Notes: generated from the sequence alone by a model not told the origin. DNA of 64,000 nt from Maritimibacter alkaliphilus (GCF_019801605.1 NZ_JAHVIT010000006.1:1-64000), one strand, 5' to 3'; shown: positions 51,814 through 61,086, counted from the first letter of the stretch. Numbers and translations are program-made.

Positions 51814-52623
51814 ATGCCCGAGACCCAGACCCAGATCGCGGACGCCGGGCCGGTCCTCGGTGCCCGGGGCCTTGCTCAGGCCGCCTGTCGCCCGCTCGTG
51901 ACGCCGCTTGTCAGGCGGATCGTGACCGGGGCCGAGGCGCTGAACGCGCAACATGCGCTGAACGGCAATCCCCCGGTCCACGGCACCGCGGCCTTCCCCT
52001 GGGTCCGGGGGCTGGAGGCGGCAACCCCCGCGATCCGGGCGGAACTGGCGCAGGTGCTGATGGGGCCCGCGCGCCGCCCCCAGTTCCGGCAGGTCGCGCC
52101 GCATGTGAGGCGCATCCCGAGGGTCACGGATCGCCGGACCTTCTGTCTCTATGCCTACGGGCTGCGATCGGCGCGCAATATCGCCGAATGCCCGGACACC
52201 TGGCAGGCGGTGAAGGCGATCCCCGGCCTGCAGACCGCCGCCTTCTCGATCCTCGAGCCGCGCCAGCCGATGCCGGTCCGGCGCGCGCCCTACAACGGGG
52301 TGCTTCGGCTGCACCTCGGCCTGATCGTGCCCGAGGCGCCGGTCGCGACGCTGGGCCTGCGGGTCGACGAGCAGCTATGCCGGTGGGAGGCCGGCAAGGC
52401 GCTGATCTTTGACGGTTGCTACGACCACGCGGCCTGGAACCGGACCGACAGCGCACGGGTGGTGCTCTGCCTCGACTTCATGAAGCCGACCCGCCAGCCG
52501 GCGCAGCTGCTCAACCGGGCGCTGCTGAACCTGGCCCTGTTCCAGCCCTATGTCCGGGGGCGTGCGCAAGGCGCGGAGCGGCAGGAACCGCTGCCCGCGC
52601 GGCCCCCGTCCTCTACGGTATAG
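51814..52623 (+). CDS. aspartyl/asparaginyl beta-hydroxylase domain protein
   Basis: A 269-residue protein whose C-terminal part (about residues 140-235) has the aspartyl/asparaginyl beta-hydroxylase fold. The iron ligands are His in LRLHLGLIVPE and His in IFDGCYDHAAWNRT, the 2-oxoglutarate-binding Arg is in ARVVLCLDFMKP, and WEAGKALIFD lies between. Such Fe(II)/2-oxoglutarate enzymes hydroxylate protein side chains or lipids. The N-terminal 100 residues are helical and not recognised. GGAGACGAC precedes the ATG. It is monocistronic, converging on the TetR gene. Confidence 0.85.
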   Translation: MPETQTQIADAGPVLGARGLAQAACRPLVTPLVRRIVTGAEALNAQHALNGNPPVHGTAAFPWVRGLEAATPAIRAELAQVLMGPARRPQFRQVAPHVRRIPRVTDRRTFCLYAYGLRSARNIAECPDTWQAVKAIPGLQTAAFSILEPRQPMPVRRAPYNGVLRLHLGLIVPEAPVATLGLRVDEQLCRWEAGKALIFDGCYDHAAWNRTDSARVVLCLDFMKPTRQPAQLLNRALLNLALFQPYVRGRAQGAERQEPLPARPPSSTV

Positions 52624-52654
52624 ACGTTCCCCGGGGGGAAGGCGGGGTGGCGTG

Positions 52655-53353
52655 TCAGCGCCCGTGCGGGATCGGATCGGCCTGCGGCAGGCAGATCCGG
52701 CGCACGATGTCCTGCACGGTCGCGATATACGCCTCCATCGAGACGTCGCGGCGCTTGTACTTGGCGCGCTTCACGTACCACTCCTGCAGCAGCGGCTTGA
52801 TCAGCGCGGGCAGCAGGGCGGGCACGTCGGGCCGGAAGACGCCGCGCGCGATGCCGTCCTCGATGGCCGCGACGAAGTAGCTCTCGGTCAGGGCCTCGCT
52901 TTCGACGGCGATGCGGCGTTCGGCCTGGGGGAAGTTCTTGGCTTCCATGAAGGCGAAGGTGAACCACGGCTGCATCAGCTCGGTCATGCGGATATGCGCC
53001 TCGATCAGCCAGTCGAGCCGGGCCGCCGGATCCTGCCGGACCTCCTCGGGCGGATCGGAGAGCACCCGCTTCACCGCCTCCGTCACCTCCATCAGGATCA
53101 TGTTGAGCAGCGTCGTCTTGCTATCGAAATAGGCATAGAGCCCGCCCATCGAAAGCCCCGTCTCCCGCGAGAGGTCCCGCAGCGACATGGCCTGGAAGCC
53201 CTTGCTGTTCGACAGTTCGAGGGCCGCCGCGATGATCACGTTCAGCTTGCGCAGGGCGACGTCCTGCTTCTGCACGATGATCGTGCCGCGCTGCCGCTCC
53301 AGCATGTAGCGGCACAGGGTTTCGGTCGTCAGGTCGGTCGTGTCCAGCGCCAA
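52655..53353 (-). CDS. TetR family transcriptional regulator
   Basis: A 232-residue TetR protein. The helix-turn-helix (AAALELSNSKGFQAMSLRDLSRETGLSMGGLYAYFDSKTTLLNMI) lies at about residues 40-85, preceded by an unusually long 35-residue N-terminal arm, and a helical ligand domain follows. The start is a TTG after AGGAGAG. An ATG 16 codons in would give a more usual length. It is divergent from the SDR - acyl-CoA dehydrogenase operon across a perfect palindrome and presumably represses it until an acyl-CoA or acid ligand binds. Confidence 0.9.
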   Translation of the reverse strand: MALDTTDLTTETLCRYMLERQRGTIIVQKQDVALRKLNVIIAAALELSNSKGFQAMSLRDLSRETGLSMGGLYAYFDSKTTLLNMILMEVTEAVKRVLSDPPEEVRQDPAARLDWLIEAHIRMTELMQPWFTFAFMEAKNFPQAERRIAVESEALTESYFVAAIEDGIARGVFRPDVPALLPALIKPLLQEWYVKRAKYKRRDVSMEAYIATVQDIVRRICLPQADPIPHGR

Positions 53354-53438
53354 TGGGCTCTCCTTGTCGGTGCGGCGTCCGGCGCCACGGCTGGCGTCGA
53401 AGATAAACTTGCCATTCTCGATTCGTCATCCTAACGTA

Positions 53439-53458
53439 TCGAGCGAACGCTCGCTCGA
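53439..53458. promoter_or_regulatory. TetR operator palindrome
   Basis: TCGAGCGAACGCTCGCTCGA is a perfect 8-4-8 inverted repeat in the middle of the 126-bp divergent region, 21 bp before the SDR start codon. GC-rich palindromes of this size are typical of TetR regulators of acyl-CoA metabolism. Confidence 0.75.
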
Positions 53459-53479
53459 AAAAAGGAGGGGAGGCCTTTG

Positions 53480-54259
53480 ATGTCGGAGCAGGACAGCGCC
53501 ATGCCCGTGATGCAATGGCCCGGTGTGGCCGGAAAGACCGCACTCGTGACCGGAACGTCCTCCGGGCTCGGGGCGCATTTCGCCGAACTTCTGGCAGGGC
53601 AGGGGGCGCATGTGATCGCTGCCGCCCGCCGCGTGGACCGGGTCGAGGCGCTCTGTGCACGGATCGCGGCACAGGGCGGTTCGGCCGAGGCGATGGCGCT
53701 GGACGTGGCCGACGCGTCGGCCGTGGCTGCCGCGCTGAAGGGCAAGCCCATCGACATCGTGGTGAACAACGCCGGTGTCTCGACCTCGGCCCCGGCGCTG
53801 GAGCATGACGCGGCCACCATCGACCGGATTATCGACACGAACCTCAAGGGTGTCTTCCACGTCGCCCGCGAGGCTGCCGCCGGCATGATCGAACGCGGCA
53901 GCGGGGGGAGCATCGTCAACGTGGCCTCGATCCTCGCGACCCGGGTGGCGGGCCATGTCTCGGCCTACGCGGCCTCCAAGGGGGGCGTGCTGCAACTGAC
54001 CCGGGCGCTGGCGCTGGAATGGGCGCGGCACGACATCCGCGTCAACGCTCTGTGCCCCGGCTACATCGAGACCGAGATCAACAGTGGCTTCTTCGCCTCG
54101 GAGGCGGGGCAGGCGCTGATCCGGCGGGTGCCGCAACGCCGGCTGGGACAGGCCGCGGACCTCGACGGGCCCCTGATGCTGCTTGTCTCCGACATGGGCC
54201 GGTTCATGACCGGCGCCGACATCGCCGCCGACGGCGGCCACCTCGTTTCTTCGCTCTGA
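53480..54259 (+). CDS. short-chain dehydrogenase/reductase
   Basis: A 259-residue classical SDR: LVTGTSSGLGAHFAELL cofactor motif (about residues 21-37), VVNNAGVSTSAP, catalytic Ser in NVASILATR, YAASK as YxxxK, then CPGYIETEINSGFF. GGAGGGGAGG precedes the ATG. It is the first gene of the TetR-controlled operon, 8 bp before the acyl-CoA dehydrogenase gene. In the levulinate pathway the SDR LvaD reduces the 4-oxo group of the acyl-CoA. An equivalent role here is an inference from gene context. Confidence 0.92.
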   Translation: MSEQDSAMPVMQWPGVAGKTALVTGTSSGLGAHFAELLAGQGAHVIAAARRVDRVEALCARIAAQGGSAEAMALDVADASAVAAALKGKPIDIVVNNAGVSTSAPALEHDAATIDRIIDTNLKGVFHVAREAAAGMIERGSGGSIVNVASILATRVAGHVSAYAASKGGVLQLTRALALEWARHDIRVNALCPGYIETEINSGFFASEAGQALIRRVPQRRLGQAADLDGPLMLLVSDMGRFMTGADIAADGGHLVSSL

Positions 54260-54267
54260 GGACTGAC

Positions 54268-55479
54268 ATGGATTTCAAGATTTCCCCCCGCGTCGAGGAC
54301 TACCGCGCCCGGATCGCCGCCTTCGTCGAGCGGGAGCTTCTGCCCGCCGAGGCGGACCGCGCGAACTACGATGCCCATGAGAACGTGCGCACCGATGTCC
54401 TCGACACGCTGCGGGCCCGGGCCAAGGCCGAGGGGCTGTGGTGCCTGCAGCTGAAGCCGGAAACCGGGGGGCAGGGGCTCGACAAGGTGGGCATGGCGGT
54501 CTGCTACGAAGAGATGAACCGCTCGATCTTCGGGCCGGTGGTCTTCAACTCTGCCGCCCCCGACGATGGCAACATGATGGTGCTGGAGCAGGCCGGGACC
54601 CCGGCACAGAAGGAACGCTGGCTGCAACCGATCGTGCAGGGCAAGGTCCGCTCTGCCTTCGCGATGACGGAACCGCACCCGGGGTCGGGCTCCGACCCGG
54701 CGGGCATGATGATCACCACCGCCAAGCGGGACGGCGACAAGTATATTGTCCGGGGCCGCAAGTGGTTCATCACCGGGGCCGAGGACGCGCAGCATTTCAT
54801 CCTCGTGGCCCGCACCTCGGACGATCCGCGCAAGGGGCTTTCGGCCCTGCTCTTCGACCGCGACACGCCGGGCTGGCGGATCGAGCGGCGCATCCCGATC
54901 ATGGGACCGGAGGAGCACGGCGGGCACTGCGAATTGCTGTTCGAGGACATGGAGATCCCGGCGGAGAACCTGCTGCTGAACGAGGGCGATGGCCTGAAGG
55001 TCACGCAGATGCGTCTCGGCCCGGCGCGGCTGACCCATTGCATGCGGTGGCTGGGCCTGTCCAAGCGCTGCGTCGAGATCGCCACGACCTATGCCCACGA
55101 ACGCTTTGCCTTCGGCGAGCGCCTGTCGGATCGCGAAAGCATCAAGCTGATGCTGGGCGATCTGGCGATGCAGATCGAGGTCGGACGGATGCTGGTGATG
55201 AAGGCGGCCTGGGAACTGGACCAGGGGTCTTTCGCCCGCAAGGAAGTCTCGATGGCCAAGATCCACGTCGCCAACGTGCTGCACAAGGCAGCCGATACGG
55301 CGATCCAGATCAACGGGGCGCGGGGCTATTCCAAGGATACGCCGCTGGAGTGGATCTATCGCTACGCCCGTCAGGCGCGGCTCGTGGACGGGGCCGACGA
55401 GGTCCACAAGATGGTCCTCGACCGGACGCTGGGGGTGGAGGGCCGCGACTTCTGGAAATGGGACGTCGCCGGGGAGTGA
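54268..55479 (+). CDS. acyl-CoA dehydrogenase family protein (ACAD10/11-like)
   Basis: A 403-residue flavoprotein of full acyl-CoA dehydrogenase length: FAMTEPHPGSGSDPAGMMITTA (about residues 130-151, FAD/substrate loop), WFITGAEDAQHFILVART, HERFAFGERLSDRESIKLML, and ANVLHKAADTAIQINGARGYSKDTPLEWIYRYARQARLVDGADEVHKMVL with the C-terminal FAD-binding signature. The GARGY end and the adjacent APH-type kinase gene are typical of the ACAD10/ACAD11/LvaC group, which removes a 4-phosphate rather than simply desaturating. That assignment is inferred from context. Confidence 0.9.
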   Translation: MDFKISPRVEDYRARIAAFVERELLPAEADRANYDAHENVRTDVLDTLRARAKAEGLWCLQLKPETGGQGLDKVGMAVCYEEMNRSIFGPVVFNSAAPDDGNMMVLEQAGTPAQKERWLQPIVQGKVRSAFAMTEPHPGSGSDPAGMMITTAKRDGDKYIVRGRKWFITGAEDAQHFILVARTSDDPRKGLSALLFDRDTPGWRIERRIPIMGPEEHGGHCELLFEDMEIPAENLLLNEGDGLKVTQMRLGPARLTHCMRWLGLSKRCVEIATTYAHERFAFGERLSDRESIKLMLGDLAMQIEVGRMLVMKAAWELDQGSFARKEVSMAKIHVANVLHKAADTAIQINGARGYSKDTPLEWIYRYARQARLVDGADEVHKMVLDRTLGVEGRDFWKWDVAGE

Positions 55480-55543
55480 CCGCCGGGGCGAGACCGGGCC
55501 CCACCTGACCGAAACCTGAACCGCGACTTAGGGAGGAGACGCC

Positions 55544-57121
55544 GTGTTCGACGCTTCGCATCTGGCCGCAAGGCCTGCAAACACATGCCCGCTGACCCCG
55601 CTGGAGTTGCTGGCCAGGACGGTGGAACGCTACCCCGACCGGCCCGCCGTCGCCTGGCGCGACGCGACGTGGAGCTACCGCGCGTTCGCCGGGCTGGTGG
55701 CGCGGATGGCGGAGTGGCTCGACCGGCAGGGCGTCGGACCGGGCGACGTGGTCTCTCTCATGCTGGGCAACCGGCCTGAGTTGCTGGCGGCGCATTTCGC
55801 CGTGCCCGCCCGGGGCGCGGTGCTGAACACGATCAACACCCGGCTCGAGGCCGAGGACATCCGCTACGTGCTGGAACATTCCGGGGCGCGGCTGCTGATC
55901 GTCGATGCCGGCACCGGGGCTGGACTGCCGGAGGGCCTGCCGCTGCCGGTGCACCGGCTCTGTGACGGGCCGGAGGATCAGGCCGGGCTGAGCTTCTTCC
56001 ACGGGCCGGTGCCCGCGCTCGACCTGACGGCGCAGGTGCGGGACGAACACCAGCCAATCGCGCTCAACTATACCTCGGGCACCACGGCGCGGCCCAAGGG
56101 CGTGGTCTATACCCACCGCGGGGCCTACCTGAATGCACTTGGCAATGTGCTTTCCCTCGGCTTCACCCGGGACACGCGGTACCTCTGGACCTTGCCGATG
56201 TTCCACTGCAACGGCTGGTGCCACACCTGGGCCGTGACGGCGGCGGGCGGGCTGCATGTCTGTCTCGACCGGGTGGACCCGGCGCTGATCCTCGACACGA
56301 TCCGCGCCCGGGGGGTGACCCACATGTGCTGCGCACCCGTGGTGCTCTACATGCTGCTGCACGAGGCGGAGGACCCGGTGGCGGGCCGGGTGCTGGTGTG
56401 CACCGGGGGCGCCGCGCCCACGCCCGCGCTGCTCTCGGGGCTTGAGCGTCTGGGGTTCGACCTGCTGCACCTCTACGGGCTGACCGAAAGCTATGGCCCG
56501 GCCACGCTGAACGATCCCGAACCGGAGCCTGACGCCAGCGTCGAGGCGCGCGCCGAGGGGCTGGCCCGGCAGGGGCTACGCCACATGACCGCCGGGCGCG
56601 CCCGGGTGCTGGACGAAGCCGGGCAGGACGTGCCCGCTGACGGCCGCACCATGGGCGAGATCGTCATGGCGGGGAACACCCTCATGGCCGGCTATTTCCG
56701 CAACGAAGAGGCGACCGAAGCGGCGTTCCGTGACGGGCTCTTCCGCACCGGCGACATGGCGGTGATGCACCCCGACGGCCAGATCGAGATCCGGGACCGC
56801 GCCAAGGACGTGATCATCTCGGGCGGCGAGAACATCTCGAGCCTCGAAGTGGAAACCGCGCTGCACCGGCACGGCGACGTGTTGCTGGCCGCCGTGGTGG
56901 CTGCCCCGCACGAGAAGTGGGGCGAGGTGCCATGGGCCTTCGTGGAGCTGAAGCCCGGCGCCACCGCGGATGCGGCCACGCTCGACGCCTTCTGCCGCCA
57001 GCACCTCGCCGGGTTCAAACGGCCCAAGGGCTATGTCTTCGGACCCCTGCCCAAGACGGCCACCGGCAAGATCCAGAAATTCCGACTGCGCGAGATCGCG
57101 CGCGAAGGAGACGCTGCATGA
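55544..57121 (+). CDS. AMP-dependent acyl-CoA synthetase
   Basis: A 525-residue adenylate-forming ligase: P-loop NYTSGTTARPKGVVYTHRGAYLNAL (about residues 175-199), LPMFHCNGWCHTW, LYGLTESYGPATL, FRTGDMAVMHPDG, IRDRAKDVIISGGENISSLEVE and the catalytic Lys in KTATGKIQKFRL near the end. Start is GTG after GGGAGGAG. It activates a carboxylic acid to its CoA thioester with ATP. Coupled by ATGA to the APH-like kinase gene, it would provide the first intermediate of the pathway, as LvaE does for levulinate. Confidence 0.94.
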   Translation: MFDASHLAARPANTCPLTPLELLARTVERYPDRPAVAWRDATWSYRAFAGLVARMAEWLDRQGVGPGDVVSLMLGNRPELLAAHFAVPARGAVLNTINTRLEAEDIRYVLEHSGARLLIVDAGTGAGLPEGLPLPVHRLCDGPEDQAGLSFFHGPVPALDLTAQVRDEHQPIALNYTSGTTARPKGVVYTHRGAYLNALGNVLSLGFTRDTRYLWTLPMFHCNGWCHTWAVTAAGGLHVCLDRVDPALILDTIRARGVTHMCCAPVVLYMLLHEAEDPVAGRVLVCTGGAAPTPALLSGLERLGFDLLHLYGLTESYGPATLNDPEPEPDASVEARAEGLARQGLRHMTAGRARVLDEAGQDVPADGRTMGEIVMAGNTLMAGYFRNEEATEAAFRDGLFRTGDMAVMHPDGQIEIRDRAKDVIISGGENISSLEVETALHRHGDVLLAAVVAAPHEKWGEVPWAFVELKPGATADAATLDAFCRQHLAGFKRPKGYVFGPLPKTATGKIQKFRLREIAREGDAA

Positions 57122-58149
57122 GCGACCTGAACGAAGCTGCCCTGACCGGCTGGCTGGAGCAGAGATTTCCCGGCGAGAGCGGCCTCTCGCTGGAGCGGAT
57201 CAGCGGCGGCCAGTCGAACCCGACGTGGTTCCTGACATGGGGCAACCGCCGGATGGTGCTGCGCAAGAAACCGGGCGGCGAGCTGCTGCCCGGCGCCCAT
57301 GCCATCGAACGCGAGTTCCGGGTGCTCCACGCCCTCGGGCCGACGCCGGTGCCGGTGCCGCAGGCGCTGCATCTGGAAGAGGACGCGACGATCCTCGGCA
57401 CGCCCTTCTACGTGATGGAGCGGCTGGAGGGGCGGGTCTTTTCCGATTGCACGCTGCCCGGCATCCCGCCCGCGGACCGGCGCGAGATGTACCTCGACAT
57501 GGCGCGGACGCTGGCGCGGCTGCACGCGGTGCGCCCCGCGGAGGTCGGCCTTGGCGACTTCGGCAAGCCGGGGGATTACTTCGCCCGCCAGATCGCCCGC
57601 TGGACCCGGCAGTACCAGCAGTCCGACGGCCCCCGCATCGCCGCGCTCGACCGGCTGATCGACTGGCTGCCGGCCAACATGCCCGCCGATGACGGCGCCG
57701 TCAGCATTGCGCATGGGGATTTCCGCCTCGGCAACCTGATGTTCCACCCGACCGAACCACGGGTCGTCGCCGTGCTGGACTGGGAGTTGTCCACGCTGGG
57801 GCACCCTCTGGCCGATCTCGGCTTCTGCGTGATGCCGTGGAACTCCGCGCCGGAGGAATACGGCGGCATCCGCGGCACCGACTGGGCCGAGGGGGGCATC
57901 CCGACGCAGGCGGAGTTCGTGGCGGAATACCACGCCCATGCGCTGCCGACGGCCCCTCTGACGGCCTTCCATGTCGCCTTCGCCATGTTCCGCTTCGCGG
58001 TGATCTTCGTCGGGATCGCCGACCGGGCGCGCGCGGGCAATGCCGCCTCGGAGGAAGCCGCCCGCCTCGGCCCGCTGGCCGAACGTTTTGCCATCCGCGC
58101 CTGCGAGGTGATCGATGGGGCGCGCGTGACGACGGGAGACCCGGCATGA
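57118..58149 (+). CDS. APH-family phosphotransferase (LvaA/ACAD10-kinase-like)
   Basis: A 343-residue aminoglycoside-phosphotransferase-fold kinase: ISGGQSNPTWFLTWGNRRMVLRKKPGGELLPGAHAIEREF at the N-terminus (ATP-binding Lys and Glu), catalytic IAHGDFRLGNLMF (Asp about residue 200) and Mg-binding VLDWELSTLGHPLADLG. This subgroup phosphorylates the 4-hydroxyl of acyl-CoA esters rather than antibiotics. LvaA and the kinase part of ACAD10/11 belong to it. It overlaps both the ligase gene before it and the dctQ gene after it (ATGA each). No separate LvaB-type small gene was seen. Confidence 0.9.
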   Translation: MSDLNEAALTGWLEQRFPGESGLSLERISGGQSNPTWFLTWGNRRMVLRKKPGGELLPGAHAIEREFRVLHALGPTPVPVPQALHLEEDATILGTPFYVMERLEGRVFSDCTLPGIPPADRREMYLDMARTLARLHAVRPAEVGLGDFGKPGDYFARQIARWTRQYQQSDGPRIAALDRLIDWLPANMPADDGAVSIAHGDFRLGNLMFHPTEPRVVAVLDWELSTLGHPLADLGFCVMPWNSAPEEYGGIRGTDWAEGGIPTQAEFVAEYHAHALPTAPLTAFHVAFAMFRFAVIFVGIADRARAGNAASEEAARLGPLAERFAIRACEVIDGARVTTGDPA

Positions 58150-58676
58150 GTGTTCTGAGCCTGATCGACCGCTTCAACGAAGGCGTGGGCAAGCTGGTAA
58201 GCTACCTGATCTGGGCGGGCATCGTCGTGCTCTGCTACGAGGTGGTGGCGCGCTATGGCTTCGGACGGCCGACGCTGTGGGCCCATGGCTACACGCAACG
58301 CATCTTCGGTGCCTATTTCGTGCTGATCGGCGCCTACACGCTGATCCGGCGCGATCACGTGCGCGTCGACATCCTGCTGAACACCCGCTCACCGCGCTGG
58401 AACGCGGCGCTCGATGTCCTGAACTACGGGTTCCTCGTGCTCTGGGGCGCGGTGCTGACCCGCGAGGGCTGGCTCTTCTTCCTAGACGCATGGCAGTTCA
58501 ACGAGCTCGATGACAGCGCGCTTGGCCATCCGATGTGGCCGATCAAGCTGGCGCTGTTCGTGGGCGCCGGGCTGATCACCCTGCAGGGCGCGGCCGAGCT
58601 GCTGCGCGCAGTGATCCATTTCGTCCGTCCCCCTGCCGATCCCGTATCCGAACCCGCCACCGGAGGTCCCGCATGA
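58146..58676 (+). CDS. dctQ: TRAP transporter small permease (DctQ)
   Basis: A 176-residue four-helix membrane protein: LVSYLIWAGIVVLCYEVVARYGFGRPTLWAHGYTQRIFGAYFVLIGAYTLIRRDHVRVDILLN is the standard DctQ pattern with the R-x-D-H-V-R-V-D motif. Its coupling to the kinase gene and to dctM makes the transporter an integral part of the acyl-CoA operon. It links receptor and channel in the inner membrane. Confidence 0.92.
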   Translation: MSVLSLIDRFNEGVGKLVSYLIWAGIVVLCYEVVARYGFGRPTLWAHGYTQRIFGAYFVLIGAYTLIRRDHVRVDILLNTRSPRWNAALDVLNYGFLVLWGAVLTREGWLFFLDAWQFNELDDSALGHPMWPIKLALFVGAGLITLQGAAELLRAVIHFVRPPADPVSEPATGGPA

Positions 58677-59980
58677 TATCGCCCGAGTTCCTGACGATCG
58701 GCATGTTCGGCATGCTGCTGGTCTCCATCCTGCTGGGGGTCTCGCTGACCTTTGCCATGGGCGGGACCGCGGTCGTCTTCGGCCTGCTGATGTTCGGCCC
58801 CAATGGCATGTATTCCATCGTGACCACGATGTTCGGCAACATGTGGTCGATCCTGCTCTCGGCGGTCCCGCTCTTCGTCTTCATCGGCGTGGCCCTTGCG
58901 AAGAGCCGGATCGCCAATGACCTCTACCAGGCCTTCTATCTCTGGTCCGGGCGCACGCCGGGGGGGCTGTTGCTGGGCACCTCGGGCTTTGCCGCGACGC
59001 TGTCCGCGATGACGGGCAGCTGTGCTGCCTCCACGGTGACGACCGGGCTGGTGGGGATGCCGGCGATGGACCAGCGCGGCTATGACCGGAACTTCGTGCT
59101 GGGCACCATCGGGGCCTCGGGCACGCTGGGGATCATGATCCCGCCCTCGATCACCCTGATCCTGATCGGGATGCAGACCGGCCTGTCCGTCGGCGCGCTG
59201 TTCATGGGCGGGCTGATCGCGGGCCTTCTGCTGCTGGCGATGTTCATGGGCTACATCTACATCCGTGCCCATCTGAACCCGACGCTGGCACCCTCTGCCG
59301 GGGCGCGTGCGCCCCTGCACGAGCGGCTCCATGCGCTGCGCGCCGTGGTGCTGCCGCTGCTGATCATCCTGTCGGTTCTGGTCTCGATCTTTGCCGGCAT
59401 CGCCACCCCGACCGAGGCCGCCGCCGTGGGCGCGGCCGCCGTGGTCTTTTCCGTCGCGATCCGGGGCGAGCTGTCGCTGCGCTATGTCCGCGAGGTCAGC
59501 CATGCCACGGCCACGATGACCGGCATGGTGATCTGGATCGTCTTCGGCGCCTCGGCCTTCATCGCGATCTACGGCGGGGCAGGGGGGACGCGGTTCCTGC
59601 AGGGGCTGCTGTTCCAGATGGAGGTGCATCCACTGGTGATGATCCTGCTGATGCAGGCGATCACGCTGGTGCTGGGCATGTTCCTTGATCCCATCGGGAT
59701 CATCCTGCTGGTGCTGCCGATCTTCTACCCGATCGTGACGTCGCTGGGCTTTGACCCGATCTGGTTCTGCATCCTGTTCCAGCTGAACCTGTGTATCGGC
59801 TACATCTCACCGCCCTTCGGCTACAACCTCTTCTACCTGAAGAGCCTCAGCCCGGAGACGCCGATCGTCGCCATCTACCGCGCGATCCTGCCCTTCTTTG
59901 CCCTGATGATGGCGACCGGCGCCCTGATCTTCCTGTTTCCCAGCCTGATTACGCCCGGCTTCCTGTTCGGCAGCCCCTGA
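58673..59980 (+). CDS. dctM: TRAP transporter large permease (DctM)
   Basis: A 435-residue permease with about 12 hydrophobic segments, including AVPLFVFIGVALAKSRIANDLY, SAMTGSCAASTVTTGLVGMPAM, GASGTLGIMIPPSITLILIG (about residues 142-161) and GYISPPFGYNLFYLKSL near the end. These are the DctM signatures. It starts with an ATGA overlap with dctQ. It is the ion-coupled channel for the acid handled by the upstream enzymes. Confidence 0.94.
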   Translation: MISPEFLTIGMFGMLLVSILLGVSLTFAMGGTAVVFGLLMFGPNGMYSIVTTMFGNMWSILLSAVPLFVFIGVALAKSRIANDLYQAFYLWSGRTPGGLLLGTSGFAATLSAMTGSCAASTVTTGLVGMPAMDQRGYDRNFVLGTIGASGTLGIMIPPSITLILIGMQTGLSVGALFMGGLIAGLLLLAMFMGYIYIRAHLNPTLAPSAGARAPLHERLHALRAVVLPLLIILSVLVSIFAGIATPTEAAAVGAAAVVFSVAIRGELSLRYVREVSHATATMTGMVIWIVFGASAFIAIYGGAGGTRFLQGLLFQMEVHPLVMILLMQAITLVLGMFLDPIGIILLVLPIFYPIVTSLGFDPIWFCILFQLNLCIGYISPPFGYNLFYLKSLSPETPIVAIYRAILPFFALMMATGALIFLFPSLITPGFLFGSP

Positions 59981-60039
59981 GAAGGGCCGCCGAACCGGTG
60001 CCAATGACCATGACGAGTTCAATGAGGAGGAGAACGACC

Positions 60040-61086
60040 ATGACACGAGACACGACGCCGCTGACGCGCCGCAAGCTGTTCACGGCCGGGGGGGGCGCCG
60101 CCGCCGCGACCCTGGCCGCCCCAGCCGCCATCGCACAGGGCAAGGTGACCTGGCGGATGCAGACCCATTGGCCCACCGGCAACTGGTACTACGAGGACGT
60201 CTTCGTGCGGTTCTGCGACCGGATCACCGAGGCAACCAATGGCGAACTGACCGTCGAGCCGGTCCAGAACGACGGCATCGTGCCGACCGGCGAGGTGCTG
60301 AACGCCGTGCGCCGGGGCCTGCTGGAAAGCGCCTTCATCTACCCGGCCTACTGGATCGGGCGGATCCCCGTCGCGGGTCATCTGAACGGCCACATCGGGA
60401 CCTGGCAACGACACGAGCAGATGCACGCCTTCTTCTACGAGGCCGGTGCGCTCGACGTGATCCGCGAGGCCTATGCCGAGCAGGGGGTCTACCAGTGCGG
60501 CCCGGTCTCCTACTCGGGCCTGGCGCTCTATTCCAACAAGCCGCTGCAGACGACCGAGGATTTCGCCGGCTGGCGCGTGCGCTCGACCGGGGCCGCGGCG
60601 CTGGTCTTCGAGAAGATGGGCGCCTCGCCGGTGTCGATCCCGGGGGCGGAGCTCTACCAGGCCCTGCAGACTGGCGTGGTCGAAGGCGCGCACTGGGGCT
60701 CCACCTCGACGGGCTGGGGGATGAACTTCCAGGAGGTGAACAAGTACATCATCGCGCCCGACCTGATCGGGCACCTCAACGGTGAGGTGATGGTGGGGCT
60801 CGACGCGTGGAACAAGATCGGCACCGATCTGCAGGCCACCGTCAACGAGATCGTGCGCGCCGCCTCCGCCGATGCCTCGGCGCATTTCCTCTATCAGGAT
60901 CTGCTGCGCAAGCAGGACTTCGAGGAGATGGGCGGCGAGGTCCTGACGCTGGACGAGGAGGCGCAGGCCAACCTGCGGCGCTACAGCCTCGAGGTGGTGG
61001 ACGAGTATTCCCAGAAGGACCCCAAGTACTGCGGGCGTGTCGGCGAGATGCTGCACGAGTTCCTCAAGGTCACCGACCGGGCCTGA
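60040..61086 (+). CDS. dctP: TRAP transporter solute-binding protein (DctP), Tat-type signal
   Basis: A 348-residue receptor. The N-terminus carries a twin-arginine motif, TRRKLFTAGGGAAAATLAAPAAIAQ, suggesting Tat export, which is common for mannitol/chloroaromatic-type TRAP receptors. The mature part shows TWRMQTHWPTGNWYYEDVF, FAGWRVRSTGAAALVFEKMGASPVSIPGAELYQALQTGVVEGAHWGS with the DctP ligand-binding Arg. GAGGAGGAG precedes the ATG. It completes the QMP transporter of the TetR-controlled operon and is followed by a terminator. Confidence 0.93.
   Translation: MTRDTTPLTRRKLFTAGGGAAAATLAAPAAIAQGKVTWRMQTHWPTGNWYYEDVFVRFCDRITEATNGELTVEPVQNDGIVPTGEVLNAVRRGLLESAFIYPAYWIGRIPVAGHLNGHIGTWQRHEQMHAFFYEAGALDVIREAYAEQGVYQCGPVSYSGLALYSNKPLQTTEDFAGWRVRSTGAAALVFEKMGASPVSIPGAELYQALQTGVVEGAHWGSTSTGWGMNFQEVNKYIIAPDLIGHLNGEVMVGLDAWNKIGTDLQATVNEIVRAASADASAHFLYQDLLRKQDFEEMGGEVLTLDEEAQANLRRYSLEVVDEYSQKDPKYCGRVGEMLHEFLKVTDRA

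Noticed and set aside
57118-58149. Aminoglycoside resistance function for the APH-fold gene
   Set aside because: It is embedded between an acyl-CoA ligase and TRAP genes and belongs to the acyl-CoA-associated branch by motif. Nothing supports antibiotic modification.
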